Source: Streptomyces nojiriensis
Lineage (GTDB): Bacteria; Actinomycetota; Actinomycetes; Streptomycetales; Streptomycetaceae
Direction of reading: 5' to 3'
Length of the DNA: 64,000 bases
NCBI RefSeq assembly: GCF_017639205.1
Contig: NZ_CP071139.1
Coordinates: forward strand, 1,736,001 to 1,800,000
Positions 42,457 to 51,221 of the stretch are shown in pieces. The position numbers were made by a program, and so were the translations under genes. Positions within the stretch are counted from its first letter, which is position 1. Every line of letters starts with the position of its first letter. The notes beneath the pieces are model-generated. The model was not told the origin of the DNA. It searched no databases and saw only the letters and a list, made by a program, of their open reading frames with translations.

Positions 42457-43125
42457 ATGTCCGAGACGACGGCGACTGTTCCACGATGGCACGCGGCCGG
42501 TGACTGGTTCGACACCTGCCGGTGCAATGTTCCCTGCCCCTGTTCGTTCGCCCAGCCACCCACCTACGGCGAATGCGACGGTGTCCTGGCCTGGCACGTA
42601 CGCGAGGGCAACTACGGCGAGGTGCGCCTGGACGGCCTCAACGTGCTGATGCTCGGCTCCTTCGTCGGCAACATATGGGCCGATCACACCGACTCGTACG
42701 CGGCCGTCTTCCTCGACGAGCGCGCCGACGACGCGCAGCGCGGGGCACTTCAGATGATCTTCGGTGGCCAGGCCGGAAGCTGGCCCGCCGAGATGGTGAG
42801 CATGATGGACGCCGAGATGCGGGGCATGGACTTCGCCCCGATCCGGATCGAGGTCGACGAGGACCTCGGCGGCTGGCGGGCCACGATCCCCGGCCGGGTC
42901 GAGGCCAGTGCCGTTGCGCTCACCGGGCCGACGACACCGGACGGCGCCCGGGTCCAGTCGACCAACCTGCCGGGCTCGGAGACCGGGCCGGGGCAGGTCG
43001 CGACCTGGGGTCGCTCGACGGCGGACCGCGCCGATGCCTTCGGCTTCCACTGGAGCAGGGAGGGACAGTCCAGCAAGCACATCACCTTCGACTGGACGGG
43101 CCCCGACCAGGGCGACGGGCACTGA
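42457..43125 (+). CDS. DUF1326 family protein, partner of the DUF2182 membrane protein
   Basis: 222 aa. It begins with the DUF1326 signature AAGDWFDTCRCNVPCPCSFA, whose C-x-C-x3-C-x-C cysteines suggest metal or cluster binding, and continues with GEVRLDGLNVLMLGSFVGNI and FGGQAGSWPAEMVSMMDAEM. It is a soluble protein with no signal peptide. The ATG has GGAGG seven bases upstream. It lies 213 bases after the DUF2182 gene on the same strand, with a hairpin after its stop; the pair recurs across bacteria. Confidence 0.9.
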   Translation: MSETTATVPRWHAAGDWFDTCRCNVPCPCSFAQPPTYGECDGVLAWHVREGNYGEVRLDGLNVLMLGSFVGNIWADHTDSYAAVFLDERADDAQRGALQMIFGGQAGSWPAEMVSMMDAEMRGMDFAPIRIEVDEDLGGWRATIPGRVEASAVALTGPTTPDGARVQSTNLPGSETGPGQVATWGRSTADRADAFGFHWSREGQSSKHITFDWTGPDQGDGH

Positions 43126-43150
43126 CCCCAGCCCTCCTTCCGTTCTGCGA

Positions 43151-43170
43151 CACCCCGTCAGGGCGGGGTG
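43151..43170 (+). terminator. Hairpin after the DUF1326 gene
   Basis: CACCCCG pairs with CGGGGTG around a six-base loop, 25 bases downstream of the stop and before the haem A synthase gene. Confidence 0.55.
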
Positions 43171-43235
43171 AACGCCCGGCGTACGCTGGGCTTTCCGCTC
43201 CGCCACCGGGAAAGCAGAACAATGGAAGGCTGATC

Positions 43236-44240
43236 GTGCGCACTCCCCTCTCATGGCTCGCCGACAGGTACTCGCTCGGGGCGAGAAGCGTCAGGCTGGC
43301 CGCGCTCGGTTCCGTCACGGCAAGCATCGCGATCATCGTGACCGGTGGAATCGTCCGCGTCACGGGCTCCGGTCTCGGCTGCACCGATTGGCCCATGTGC
43401 ACGGGAGAGACGCTGGCCCCCACCGCGGAAATGGGGGTGCACGGTGCCATCGAATTCGGGAACCGGCTGCTGACCGGGGTGCTGTGCGCGGTGGTGGGCT
43501 GGGTCATCATCACCGCGCGCCTCCAGGAAAAGCCGATGCCCGCGGTGCTGCGCGGAGGGTGGGCGCAGTTCTGGATCGTCGTACTGAACGCGATCGTCGG
43601 CGGAGTGACCGTATGGATGCGGCTGAGCCCGTACATCGTCGCCGCGCACTTCCTCGCCGCCACGCTGCTGCTCACCGCCGCGGTGTACACCTGGCACGCT
43701 GCGTACGCCGACCCCGCTGCCGGTGCCGGTGCCGGTGCCGACGGCGCGGGGCCCGGCGCGCCGGGGTCCGGCGCGCGGATCCGGGCGCTGTCCGGGGCCC
43801 TGGTCGCGGCGACGGCCCTCCTGGTCGTCGTGGGCACGCTCGCCACCGGTTCCGGACCGCACGCGGGTGACTCCTCCGACGTGGCGCGGATGCCCTTCGA
43901 CTGGACGGCCGTGACCGTCGTGCACGGTGTGCTGGCCGGGGCGGTTCTGGTCCTGGCCGGAGCTCTGCTGTCGGTGCTGCCCGGGGACGGCTTCGGCGCC
44001 GCCCGCCGCAAGGCGGTCGTCTTCGTGGCCGTGCTCCTCGGTCAGGGCCTCGTGGGGCTGGTGCAGTCGCTGACGGCCCTGCCCTCGCTCCTCGTGATGC
44101 TCCATCTGCTGGGCTCGGCGCTCGTCTGGACCGGAGTGCTTCAGGTGCACTTCACGGTGAGGAGGGCCTGTTCCGGCGATTCGGGTCCGCTGGGCGATGC
44201 GCCGCTGCCGCGTGCGCGGGGTGCGTCGACGTACGTCTGA
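43236..44240 (+). CDS. ctaA: Haem A synthase (COX15/CtaA family)
   Basis: 334 aa with eight predicted membrane helices. Diagnostic CtaA/COX15 segments are IVTGGIVRVTGSGLGCTDWP, GVHGAIEFGNRLLTGVLCAV and TVVHGVLAGAVLVL, LMLHLLGSALVWTGVLQVHF... the four histidines that bind the haems sit in these helices. It converts haem O to haem A for cytochrome aa3 oxidase. The start GTG 43236 has GGAAGG six bases upstream. A short Gly/Ala repeat (residues ~160-180) fills a loop. Confidence 0.92.
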   Translation: MRTPLSWLADRYSLGARSVRLAALGSVTASIAIIVTGGIVRVTGSGLGCTDWPMCTGETLAPTAEMGVHGAIEFGNRLLTGVLCAVVGWVIITARLQEKPMPAVLRGGWAQFWIVVLNAIVGGVTVWMRLSPYIVAAHFLAATLLLTAAVYTWHAAYADPAAGAGAGADGAGPGAPGSGARIRALSGALVAATALLVVVGTLATGSGPHAGDSSDVARMPFDWTAVTVVHGVLAGAVLVLAGALLSVLPGDGFGAARRKAVVFVAVLLGQGLVGLVQSLTALPSLLVMLHLLGSALVWTGVLQVHFTVRRACSGDSGPLGDAPLPRARGASTYV

Positions 44241-44324
44241 GGGATTCCTACGGTCCTTGCGGGCAAGGGCAGTTGGATCGCACGTTCTTCCGGATCGGGC
44301 GTATGGGCCGGGGGGAACGCTGGC

Positions 44325-44330
44325 TATGAT
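44325..44330 (+). promoter_or_regulatory. -10 element TATGAT for an apparently leaderless gene
   Basis: TATGAT ends nine bases before the ATG at 44340, so the transcript would begin at or near the start codon. No convincing -35 is seen. Confidence 0.5.
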
Positions 44331-44339
44331 CACGGTGTG

Positions 44340-44735
44340 ATGACAGCTTGGTCGCGTTCGGGCGGCCGGTCGGCCCTTTCGAAGGTGCGTCGGCTGGTCC
44401 CTGCCGGGCTGGCTGCCCTGCTTCTGCTCGGCCTGTTCGGGGTGTGCTGCTCTTCCTCGTCGGCGCACGGCGACGAAACGGATGCCGTGCGGGTCGCCTC
44501 CGTCTCCTCGATGGACGCGGGAGGCCCGGCGGCCGCATCCGGCGTGGGCTGTTCCGCGGGGGACGACCACGCGGAGGTCGAGGGTGCGCGCCGGTCGGGC
44601 GCACCGTCGCGTGCGGCGGCCGAGCCCGATCCCGCCGATGCGCTGTGCGAGGTGCGAACGTCTTCGAGCGGGACGGGGCAATCCGCCGGCGCTTCCTCCG
44701 AGGGCTTCAGATCACAGGTCGTCCTTCGGGTGTAG
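44340..44735 (+). CDS. Small exported or membrane-anchored protein of unknown function
   Basis: 131 aa. A basic start is followed by the hydrophobic run AGLAALLLLGLFGVCCSSSS, a signal peptide or anchor with a CC pair that may allow lipidation although it is not a clean lipobox. The rest is Ser/Ala-rich and disordered with a few His and Cys (VGCSAGDDHAEV). GTG three bases upstream is an alternative start. The promoter spacing suggests a leaderless transcript. Layout recalls the small copper-linked DUF6153-type proteins nearby, but the sequence is not alike. Confidence 0.55.
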   Translation: MTAWSRSGGRSALSKVRRLVPAGLAALLLLGLFGVCCSSSSAHGDETDAVRVASVSSMDAGGPAAASGVGCSAGDDHAEVEGARRSGAPSRAAAEPDPADALCEVRTSSSGTGQSAGASSEGFRSQVVLRV

Positions 44736-44803
44736 GCGTGTCGGAGTTCCCGCCGACGTCCCGTGCGCCGCATACTGCGCAGATTGATCCACAAAACGGC
44801 GAT

Positions 44804-44896
44804 ATGTCGATTTCGCCGTGGCTTGTGGCACTGAAGTCCTGCTGCCTGCGCGCGCACCCGCCCGTGTCGCCTCCCATCCCCACGACTGGGGCGTGA
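44804..44896 (+). CDS. Possible 30-aa leader peptide with a Cys-Cys pair
   Basis: ATG 44804 opens a short frame beginning MSISPWLVALKSCCLRAHPP and ending 19 bases before the next gene. Its Cys-Cys pair, and a cysteine-synthase-family gene about 550 bases on, recall actinobacterial cysteine-attenuation leader peptides. There is no clear ribosome binding site, and the sequence is not the common Streptomyces leader type. Confidence 0.25.
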   Translation: MSISPWLVALKSCCLRAHPPVSPPIPTTGA

Positions 44897-44914
44897 CTGC
44901 CGCTCGGAGGATCT

Positions 44915-45310
44915 GTGCTCCGCCCGCACTCGCCGCGCCGGACCCGCCGGGTCCGGCTCTGGCCGGGAGTCCTGCTCGCCTGTCTGCTGAGCGTGCTGCT
45001 CCTGGCCGCCGTCCACTGCTCCTCGTACCTCGCCACCGACGACCATCGGCACCTGTCCCTGTCCGCGCCTGCGACGCCGGACGGTCCGCAGCACGAACAC
45101 GGGTCCGCCTGTGTTTCGCCCTGCCTGACCACGTGGACGTCGACGAGCGAGTCGCAGGGCCCGGCCTTCCCGCCCGGTGCACCTCCTTCAGCGGAGGCCG
45201 ACGCACTGCCGGTGGCGCAGGCGGCCCCTGCCGCTTTCCGTTCCGGTAGACCGCCCATAGCCCGCACCGGCCGCTCCACGCTCGCCGACGTTTGCCGGTG
45301 GCGGATCTAG
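44915..45310 (+). CDS. Small His/Cys-containing membrane-anchored protein
   Basis: 131 aa from GTG 44915 (GGAGG four bases upstream). A single hydrophobic segment (LWPGVLLACLLSVLLLAAVH) is followed by an exported, His/Cys-bearing region (ATDDHRHLSLS, HEHGSACVSPC) and a Pro/Ala-rich tail. The His-x-His and Cys pattern would suit copper or zinc binding outside the membrane. I know no family. It precedes the cysteine-synthase/MFS pair by 138 bases and could be in the same transcript. Confidence 0.6.
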   Translation: MLRPHSPRRTRRVRLWPGVLLACLLSVLLLAAVHCSSYLATDDHRHLSLSAPATPDGPQHEHGSACVSPCLTTWTSTSESQGPAFPPGAPPSAEADALPVAQAAPAAFRSGRPPIARTGRSTLADVCRWRI

Positions 45311-45448
45311 GCCGCTCGTTCCGTAGCCGCCCGCGGCTGCCGCATGCCGCCCGCCGGGCCGGGGCTCAGCCCCGCTCATGCCCGCCGGTGACGGCGTGCC
45401 ACGCGAACGAGTAGCCGACGCCACCACCGAACGAACGAAGGCAACGTC

Positions 45449-46564
45449 ATGCATTCCACGACCACCGACACCCCGCCCACCGGCCGCTCGGCCCTGTCCG
45501 AGCTGGTGGGCAACACCCCGCTCCTGCGCATCTCCGAACCGCTCGCGCCGGCGGGCCGGGGCTTCTGGGCGAAGCTGGAGGGCTTCAACCCCGGCGGTAT
45601 CAAGGACCGTCCCGGTCTGCACATGGTCGAACGGGCCCGCGCCCGCGGCGACCTGAAGCCGGGCGCCCGAATCATCGAGTCCACGAGCGGAACCCTGGGC
45701 CTCGGTCTCGCTCTGGCGGGCATGGTCCACGGCCACCCGGTCTCCCTGGTCACCGACCCGGGCCTGGAGCCGTCCATGGTCCGACTGCTCGCCGCGTACG
45801 GCGCCCGGGTCGACGCGGTCGCCGAGCCGCACCCGACGGGCGGCTGGCAGCAGGCCCGCCGCGACCGCGTACAGCAGCTCATGGCGCAGCACCCCGGCTC
45901 CTGGTGCCCGGACCAGTACAACAACCCGGACAACACCAGCGCCTACACCCCGCTCGCCCTCGAACTGGCCACGGAACTGGGCCACATCGACGTACTGGTG
46001 TGCAGCGTCGGCACGGGCGGCCACTCCGCGGGGATCTCCCGCGTACTGCGGCAGCTCTATCCGGACCTGACGCTCGTGGGAGTCGACACCATCGGCTCGA
46101 CGATCTTCGGGCAGCCCGCCCGCCCCCGGCTGATGCGTGGCCTGGGGTCGAGCATCTACCCCCGCAACGTCGCCTACGACCACTTCGGCGAGGTGCACTG
46201 GGTCTCCCCCGCGGAAGCCGTGTGGACCTGCCGCCAACTGGCCGGCTCCTACTACGCCACCGGCGGATGGAGCGTCGGCGCGGTGGCACTGGTGGCCGGC
46301 TGGCTCGCCCGCGCCCTCCCGAAGGACGCACGCATCGCGGCGATCTTCCCCGACGGCCCCCAGCGGTACCTCGGGAGCGTCTACGACGACGGCTACTGCG
46401 CCGCCCACGGCCTGCTCGACTCGCCGCCGGCGCCGGAACCGGACCTCATCGGCCGAATGGACGAGAAGGAGGTGACCCGCTGGACCCGGTGCACCGCCGT
46501 CGTCGATCCGCTCGCCTTCGGGCAAGGCCGGACGAACGGGAACCCGCAGGAGCGGACCCGGTGA
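45449..46564 (+). CDS. PLP-dependent cysteine synthase family protein
   Basis: 371 aa, fold-type II PLP enzyme. The PLP lysine lies in [11 protein letters not shown] (Lys52), the substrate loop is [10 protein letters not shown], and the phosphate loop is [12 protein letters not shown]. It is a cysteine synthase/cystathionine beta-synthase relative, with an unusual C-terminal ~60-residue extension ([20 protein letters not shown]). The start ATG has GAAGG upstream, and the stop overlaps the MFS start by four bases. Coupling to an exporter implies that its product, probably a modified amino acid or small molecule, is pumped out; the exact reaction is unknown. Confidence 0.88.
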   Translation: MHSTTTDTPPTGRSALSELVGNTPLLRISEPLAPAGRGFWAKLEGFNPGGIKDRPGLHMVERARARGDLKPGARIIESTSGTLGLGLALAGMVHGHPVSLVTDPGLEPSMVRLLAAYGARVDAVAEPHPTGGWQQARRDRVQQLMAQHPGSWCPDQYNNPDNTSAYTPLALELATELGHIDVLVCSVGTGGHSAGISRVLRQLYPDLTLVGVDTIGSTIFGQPARPRLMRGLGSSIYPRNVAYDHFGEVHWVSPAEAVWTCRQLAGSYYATGGWSVGAVALVAGWLARALPKDARIAAIFPDGPQRYLGSVYDDGYCAAHGLLDSPPAPEPDLIGRMDEKEVTRWTRCTAVVDPLAFGQGRTNGNPQERTR

Positions 46565-47874
46565 AGGACACGATCGCCCAGGTCCGCTCGTACGACTCCA
46601 GCGTCCGGCTGCTGATGGTCAACCAGTTCACCATCAACCTCGGCTTCTACATGCTGATGCCCTACCTGGCCACCCACCTGGCCGGGCCGCTCGGCCTGGC
46701 CGGCTGGCTGGTCGGGCTGATCCTCGGCGTACGCAACTTCAGCCAGCAGGGCATGTTCCTCATCGGCGGGACACTGGCCGACCGCCTCGGCTACAAGCCC
46801 ATGATCATCTCCGGGCTGGTGCTGCGCACCGCCGGCTTCGCGACCCTGGGGCTGGTGGAGTCCGTCCCCGCTCTCCTGGCCGCGTCCGCCGCGACCGGCC
46901 TGGCCGGCGCCCTCTTCAATCCCGCCTCCCGCGCCTACCTCGCGGCCGACGCCGGCGAACGGCGCGTCGAGGCGTTCGCCCTGTTCAACGTGTTCTACCA
47001 AGCGGGCATCCTGCTCGGTCCGCTGGTCGGCATGGGCCTCACCGGCATCGATTTCAGCGTCACCTGCCTGGCGGCCGCGGGGATCTTCGCGATCCTGAGC
47101 CTCATCCAGATCCGGGCCCTCCCCGCCCGCCGCGCCGCCCGTACCGACACCGCGGACGGGGTCCGCGAGGGAGTCCTGCGGCAGTGGCGCGGGATCTTCG
47201 CCAACCGTCCTTTCCTGCTGTTCTCACTGGCCATGGTCGGCTCGTACGTCATGTCCTTCCAGGTCTACCTGTCCCTGCCGCTGGAGGTCAGGCGCCTGGG
47301 CGGCGAAGGGCGGTCCGGTACGGCCGCGGTGGCGGTCCTGTTCGCCGTGTCCGGGCTGAGCACGATCGTCTTCCAGACCAAGGTCACCGCCTGGTGCAAG
47401 GCCCGGATGGCACCGGGCCGGGCACTCACCTGGGGACTGGTGGCGATGGGGGCGGCGTTCGTCCCCCTCCTCCTGGCCTCCGTACTGGCCTCCGCCGTGC
47501 CGGTGCCGGAGGGCGGGCCGGGCCTGTGGCTGTCGGCGGCCCTGCCACCGGCGATGTCCGCGCTGCTGCTGGCGCTCGGCACGATGATCGCCTACCCCTT
47601 CGAGATGGACACCATCGTCCGCCTCGCGGGCAACCGTCTCGTGGCCACGCACTACGGCCTGTACAACACCATCTGCGGCATCGGCATCACGGTCGGCAAC
47701 CTGCTGACCGGCGTGGCACTGGACGCCGCGCGCGGCGCCGGAGTGCCCGCCCTGCCGTGGGTGGCGCTGGGGGCGCTCGGCCTGGTCTGCGCGGCCGCGC
47801 TGCACGTGCTGCACCGTAGCGGCCGGCTGGCGCCCGCACAGGCCGAGGAAGGACGTCGGACCGCCGCCGCCTGA
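46561..47874 (+). CDS. MFS transporter, translationally coupled to the cysteine-synthase-family gene
   Basis: 437 aa, 12 predicted membrane helices. The MFS motif A appears as [13 protein letters not shown] between helices 2 and 3, and [20 protein letters not shown] follows, as in MdtH-like drug exporters. The start GTG 46561 is in a GTGA overlap with the upstream stop. A strong hairpin (47902-47937) follows the gene. Most likely exports the partner enzyme's product or a related metabolite. Confidence 0.9.
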   Translation: MKDTIAQVRSYDSSVRLLMVNQFTINLGFYMLMPYLATHLAGPLGLAGWLVGLILGVRNFSQQGMFLIGGTLADRLGYKPMIISGLVLRTAGFATLGLVESVPALLAASAATGLAGALFNPASRAYLAADAGERRVEAFALFNVFYQAGILLGPLVGMGLTGIDFSVTCLAAAGIFAILSLIQIRALPARRAARTDTADGVREGVLRQWRGIFANRPFLLFSLAMVGSYVMSFQVYLSLPLEVRRLGGEGRSGTAAVAVLFAVSGLSTIVFQTKVTAWCKARMAPGRALTWGLVAMGAAFVPLLLASVLASAVPVPEGGPGLWLSAALPPAMSALLLALGTMIAYPFEMDTIVRLAGNRLVATHYGLYNTICGIGITVGNLLTGVALDAARGAGVPALPWVALGALGLVCAAALHVLHRSGRLAPAQAEEGRRTAAA

Positions 47875-47901
47875 CCGGTACCGGGACGGACGGATGGACG
47901 G

Positions 47902-47937
47902 ACGGGGTGCCGGCGGCCACGGTCGCCGGCACCCCGT
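47902..47937 (+). terminator. Strong terminator after the MFS gene
   Basis: A perfect 14-bp stem, with GGGGTGCCGGCG and CGCCGGCACCCC as its core, around an eight-base loop, 28 bases after the stop. It closes the cysteine-synthase/MFS unit. Confidence 0.8.
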
Positions 47938-48006
47938 ACCGCGTCCCCGCGCACCTCAGGGGCAGGGTTTTCCCGGCCCGGCTTCGCCCAGCGCGGAGGG
48001 GGCGCC

Positions 48007-48012
48007 TACGAT
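48007..48012 (+). promoter_or_regulatory. -10 element TACGAT for an apparently leaderless gene
   Basis: TACGAT ends six bases before the ATG at 48019, so the mRNA probably begins at the start codon, as for the gene at 44340. Confidence 0.5.
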
Positions 48013-48018
48013 GCCGCT

Positions 48019-48465
48019 ATGGATCACCAGGCGACGCGCGCGATGAAGCCGCCCGTGCTGCGTTCCCACCTCCTGCTGATCCTGGCCGTGCTGGTGGGCC
48101 TCGTGGCCATGCACGGCCTGGGGCCGGGCGCCGTTCCGGCTTCCGCCGCCGCGCCCGGGTGCGCGGCCGCCGGCGGGGCGGCCCTCGCGCACGGCACAGC
48201 GGCCGCCGACGAGCACGCGATGCAGCACGACCGCGCCGTGCGGGCCGATGGGCCGGCCGGCGACGGAAGCGGCGGGCACACCCAGCACGCGGACGCGACC
48301 TGCGCCGCCGCGGGCACGGCGGGCGCCCCCGTCCTGCCCTCCCCGGCCGCCGCCCCGAGCGGTGTCGCGGCCGTGCCGGTCCTCGGTCCCGGGATCGGCA
48401 CGAGCGGTGCGGTGGGCGGACGCGCGCCACCGTCACTGAGTGAACTGCAGTTCCTGCGCATATAG
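48019..48465 (+). CDS. DUF6153-like His-rich exported protein
   Basis: 148 aa. An N-terminal hydrophobic helix (LLLILAVLVGLVAMHGLGPG) is followed by a His-rich stretch (DEHAMQHDRAV, GGHTQHADATCAA) and the family's C-terminal ending PPSLSELQFLRI. Such proteins sit next to DUF305 proteins in actinobacteria, as here, and copper binding is suspected. A second ATG at 48043 is possible. It lies alone after the terminator, with its own promoter. Confidence 0.8.
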   Translation: MDHQATRAMKPPVLRSHLLLILAVLVGLVAMHGLGPGAVPASAAAPGCAAAGGAALAHGTAAADEHAMQHDRAVRADGPAGDGSGGHTQHADATCAAAGTAGAPVLPSPAAAPSGVAAVPVLGPGIGTSGAVGGRAPPSLSELQFLRI

Positions 48466-48542
48466 GGCGGCCCGAGCACTCGGACCGTTCCCTACCCCGG
48501 CACGCCCCGACGCGCGCGTGCCCTCACCGCAGGAGCAGCACC

Positions 48543-49190
48543 ATGACCAGCAAACGTTCCCTGATCCGCCGTGCCACGGCCGTGGCCGCGGCCGCCACCG
48601 CCGCAGTCGTCCTCGCCGCCTGCGGCGGCAACGGCGACGGCAACGGCTCCGGCTCGGCCCACGACGGGCACGGGTCCTCCGCCTCGCCGTCCGGCTCACC
48701 GTCCGCCTCCGCCCCGGCACGGCAGGGCGACCACAACGCCGCCGACGCGGCCTTCGCCCAGGGGATGATCCCCCACCACCGGCAGGCCGTCGAGATGGCC
48801 GGCCTCGCCGCGGCCCGCGCGGACTCGGCGGAGGTGAAGAAGCTCGCGGAGGAGGTCGAGAAGGCCCAGGATCCGGAGATCAAGACCCTCTCCGGCTGGC
48901 TGACCTCCTGGGGCGAGCAGGTCCCGGCCACGGGCGAGGGCCACGGCGGTCACACCATGTCCGGCATGATGACCGCCGAGGAGATGACGCAGCTCGCGGC
49001 CTCCTCCGGCAAGGCGTTCGACACCGCCTTCCTCCAGCTGATGGTCAAGCACCACGAGGGGGCCGTCGCCATGGCCCGGACCGAGCAGGCCGACGGCACG
49101 TACCGGCCCGCCAAGGACATGGCCGCGGCGATCATCACCTCCCAGAGCGCGGAGATCGCCCGGATGAACGCCCTCCTCGGCAGGAGCTGA
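48543..49190 (+). CDS. DUF305 lipoprotein
   Basis: 215 aa. The signal peptide ends in the lipobox LAAC (Cys27), followed by a disordered His/Gly/Ser linker. DUF305 appears twice as the repeated motif FAQGMIPHHRQAVEMA and FLQLMVKHHEGAVAMA, whose paired histidines and methionines fit a copper-binding four-helix bundle; EGHGGHTMSGMM adds more. The start ATG follows AGGAG. It lies 77 bases after the DUF6153-like gene and before a bidirectional hairpin. Confidence 0.93.
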   Translation: MTSKRSLIRRATAVAAAATAAVVLAACGGNGDGNGSGSAHDGHGSSASPSGSPSASAPARQGDHNAADAAFAQGMIPHHRQAVEMAGLAAARADSAEVKKLAEEVEKAQDPEIKTLSGWLTSWGEQVPATGEGHGGHTMSGMMTAEEMTQLAASSGKAFDTAFLQLMVKHHEGAVAMARTEQADGTYRPAKDMAAAIITSQSAEIARMNALLGRS

Positions 49191-49203
49191 CGGCATCGGC
49201 CGC

Positions 49204-49241
49204 TCCGGTGCGGGCAGTCGTCCTCGGCTGCCCGCACCGGA
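49204..49241. terminator. Bidirectional terminator between convergent genes
   Basis: A perfect 14-bp stem, beginning TCCGGTGCGGGCAG and closing with its complement, around a ten-base loop, in the gap between the convergent DUF305 and MASE1 genes. Confidence 0.85.
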
Positions 49242-49264
49242 CCGCGGTGAGCTCCGCGCGCCGG

Positions 49265-50143
49265 TCAGGGCGGCGGGTGGTCATCGGGCGGGGCGCGGTA
49301 CGACTCGGGGCGCGGCTCCATCCGGGCCACCACGTCCGCGAGCCGCCCGCAGAGCTGCTTGATCTCCTCGTACGTCCGGTCGCGTTCGGTGATGACGGCC
49401 GCGAGGAGGAGGGCCGTCAGCGCGGTCGTGCCGTTGAAGGCCTGGAGCGTCACCATGGTGGCGAAGACGTCGTCGCCGGCGAACGGGCCCCTTTCGCCGG
49501 CGGCCGCCAGGACCGCCAGCGTCACCACGGCGAGCGCACACGGCGCCGCGCCGGCCAGCCGGAAGCGGAAGGCCGCCCACATCAGGAACGGCGAGACGAG
49601 GAAGAGCAGGCTCCACTCGCGCGTGTGCGTCGCCAGGAGCGTGACGAAGAGCGTACCGAGCGCCAGCGCCACCGCCTCGAACCATCGGCCGGGTCCGGCC
49701 CCCGATGGCCAATGGGCCTTGCGCAGCACGAGCAGGAAGGGGGTGACGACGAGGACTCCCATCGCGTCACCGGTCCACCACACGGACCAGGTCGGCCAGA
49801 AGTCGCCGGCGTCCAGTGCTCCGGAGAGGACCAGCACCCCGGTGCCGATGGTCGAACTGATCGACATCCCGGCGAGCGCGCCGAGGAAGACCAGTGCCAG
49901 TACGTCCCGCAGGCGGTCCAGCTCGTTCCTGAACGCGGCCCTGCGCAGCATCAGACAGGCGCAGACCGGCGCGAGGGTGTTGCCCGCGGTGATGACCAGT
50001 ACGGAGATCAGCGACGGCCCGAGGAACACATTGGCCAGGAACGCGCCCAGCGCGATGCCCGGCCAGACGCGCAGCCCCATCACGAGCAGCGCGGCCAGCG
50101 CGACGCCGGTCGGCGGCCACAGCGGGGTGACCTGGTCACGCAC
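49265..50143 (-). CDS. MASE1-domain membrane sensor protein, N-terminus displaced by a stop codon
   Basis: 292 aa from GTG 50143. The MASE1 membrane sensor is recognisable (VTPLWPPTGVALAALLVMGL, GIALGAFLANVF, PTWSVWWTGDAMGVLVVTPF) with about seven helices; the tail is cytoplasmic and Pro-rich. The true start is probably 105 bases upstream (GTG 50248), since that frame encodes the family's first helix, but a TAG at 50180-50182 interrupts it. Translation may restart at 50143, losing helix 1, or the gene may be dead. The phosphatase gene upstream on the same strand could be its partner; MASE1 and PP2C domains are often fused. Confidence 0.75.
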   Translation of the reverse strand: MRDQVTPLWPPTGVALAALLVMGLRVWPGIALGAFLANVFLGPSLISVLVITAGNTLAPVCACLMLRRAAFRNELDRLRDVLALVFLGALAGMSISSTIGTGVLVLSGALDAGDFWPTWSVWWTGDAMGVLVVTPFLLVLRKAHWPSGAGPGRWFEAVALALGTLFVTLLATHTREWSLLFLVSPFLMWAAFRFRLAGAAPCALAVVTLAVLAAAGERGPFAGDDVFATMVTLQAFNGTTALTALLLAAVITERDRTYEEIKQLCGRLADVVARMEPRPESYRAPPDDHPPP

Positions 50144-50179
50144 CAGCTGCTGGAGGAGGCCGACCCGTGCGGCCCCGTA

Positions 50180-50182
50180 CTA
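50180..50182 (-). other. In-frame TAG interrupting the MASE1 gene
   Basis: The upstream frame from GTG 50248 reads SSAEIGRLGSTALRILAVAV V, then TAG, then YGAARVGLLQQL, and joins the MASE1 frame exactly. Related proteins have Tyr-Tyr at this place, so TAG is a single-base change from a Tyr codon. Confidence 0.8.
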
Positions 50183-50319
50183 GACGACGGCGACGGCGAG
50201 GATGCGCAGCGCGGTGGACCCGAGACGACCGATCTCCGCGCTGCTCACGACAGCAGTCTGCGCTCAGATCCCGCCACCGGCGACCCCAGCTGTCCGAGCT
50301 TTCCCGGCGGCCCCATCGG

Positions 50320-51150
50320 TCAGTCCGACGCCTGGGGGCCGTCGTACCGGACGACGAGCACGGCGGCGTCGTCGCGGTGTCCCGTCAGGTCGGCCACCTT
50401 GACGACGGCGGAGGCCAGCACGTCGGGATCGGCGTCGAACCCCGCGCGCACCAGCCTGACCACCTCGGCCAGACCGGACTCCATCGGGTAGTGCGGGCCC
50501 TCCACCACTCCGTCGGTGAGCAGGACGAGCACCCCTGCCTCCGTCAGGCGCCGGTGGGTCACCGGGTACCGCTCGCCCGACACGATGCCGAGCGGCGGCC
50601 CGCCGCGGTCGAGCGCGATGCCGTGACGGCCGCTCGCCGTGGCCCAGACCATCGGGACGTGGCCGGCCCTGGAGACCGTCAGATCGCGGCTGACCGGGTC
50701 GAAGCGGAGGAAACAGCAGGTCGCGAAGAGGCCGCACCCCATGGCGATCAGCAGATCGTTGGCGCGGCCCAGTACCTCCCGGGTGTCGCTCGTCGTCCGC
50801 GCGAGGGCGCGCAGGCTGGTGCGCACCTGTCCCATGAAGGCGATGGCCTCCACGTCGTGACCCTGCACGTCGCCGATCGTGAGCCCCAGGGACCCGTCGT
50901 GCATGACGAAGGCGTCGTACCAGTCGCCGCCCACCTCCAGACCGCCTCGTGAGGGCGCGTACCTGGCGGCCAGCCGCAGCCCGGGCAGCTGCGGCAGCCC
51001 GGGTGGGAGCATGTGGCGCTGCAGGGCCACGGCCAGCTCGACCCTGGCCCGCTGGTACTCGATCCGGTCCAGGGCCTGATCGACGAGCTGCCCGAGAGCG
51101 ACCAGGAGTTCCTGCACGTTGTCGGACGGCTCGGGACGGTGTCCGCGCAT
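50320..51150 (-). CDS. PP2C/SpoIIE-type protein phosphatase
   Basis: 276 aa from ATG 51150, chosen over the GTG at 51171 because AGGAG lies five bases upstream of it. Motifs of SpoIIE/PP2C phosphatases are intact: LEVGGDWYDAFVMHDGSLGL, TIGDVQGHDVEAIAFMGQVR and GVLVLLTDGVVEG with the metal-binding aspartates, ending in HRDDAAVLVVRY. The N-terminus has a helical linker (QELLVALGQLVDQALDRIEY). It likely dephosphorylates an anti-sigma antagonist. The MASE1 gene starts 72 bases downstream. Confidence 0.92.
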   Translation of the reverse strand: MRGHRPEPSDNVQELLVALGQLVDQALDRIEYQRARVELAVALQRHMLPPGLPQLPGLRLAARYAPSRGGLEVGGDWYDAFVMHDGSLGLTIGDVQGHDVEAIAFMGQVRTSLRALARTTSDTREVLGRANDLLIAMGCGLFATCCFLRFDPVSRDLTVSRAGHVPMVWATASGRHGIALDRGGPPLGIVSGERYPVTHRRLTEAGVLVLLTDGVVEGPHYPMESGLAEVVRLVRAGFDADPDVLASAVVKVADLTGHRDDAAVLVVRYDGPQASD

Positions 51151-51221
51151 CACGGCTCCTGGCTCTCCCACAGCCTTCTCACCTCACCCTACCCGGGCGC
51201 ACGCGAGGTGATCTCGCGGTC

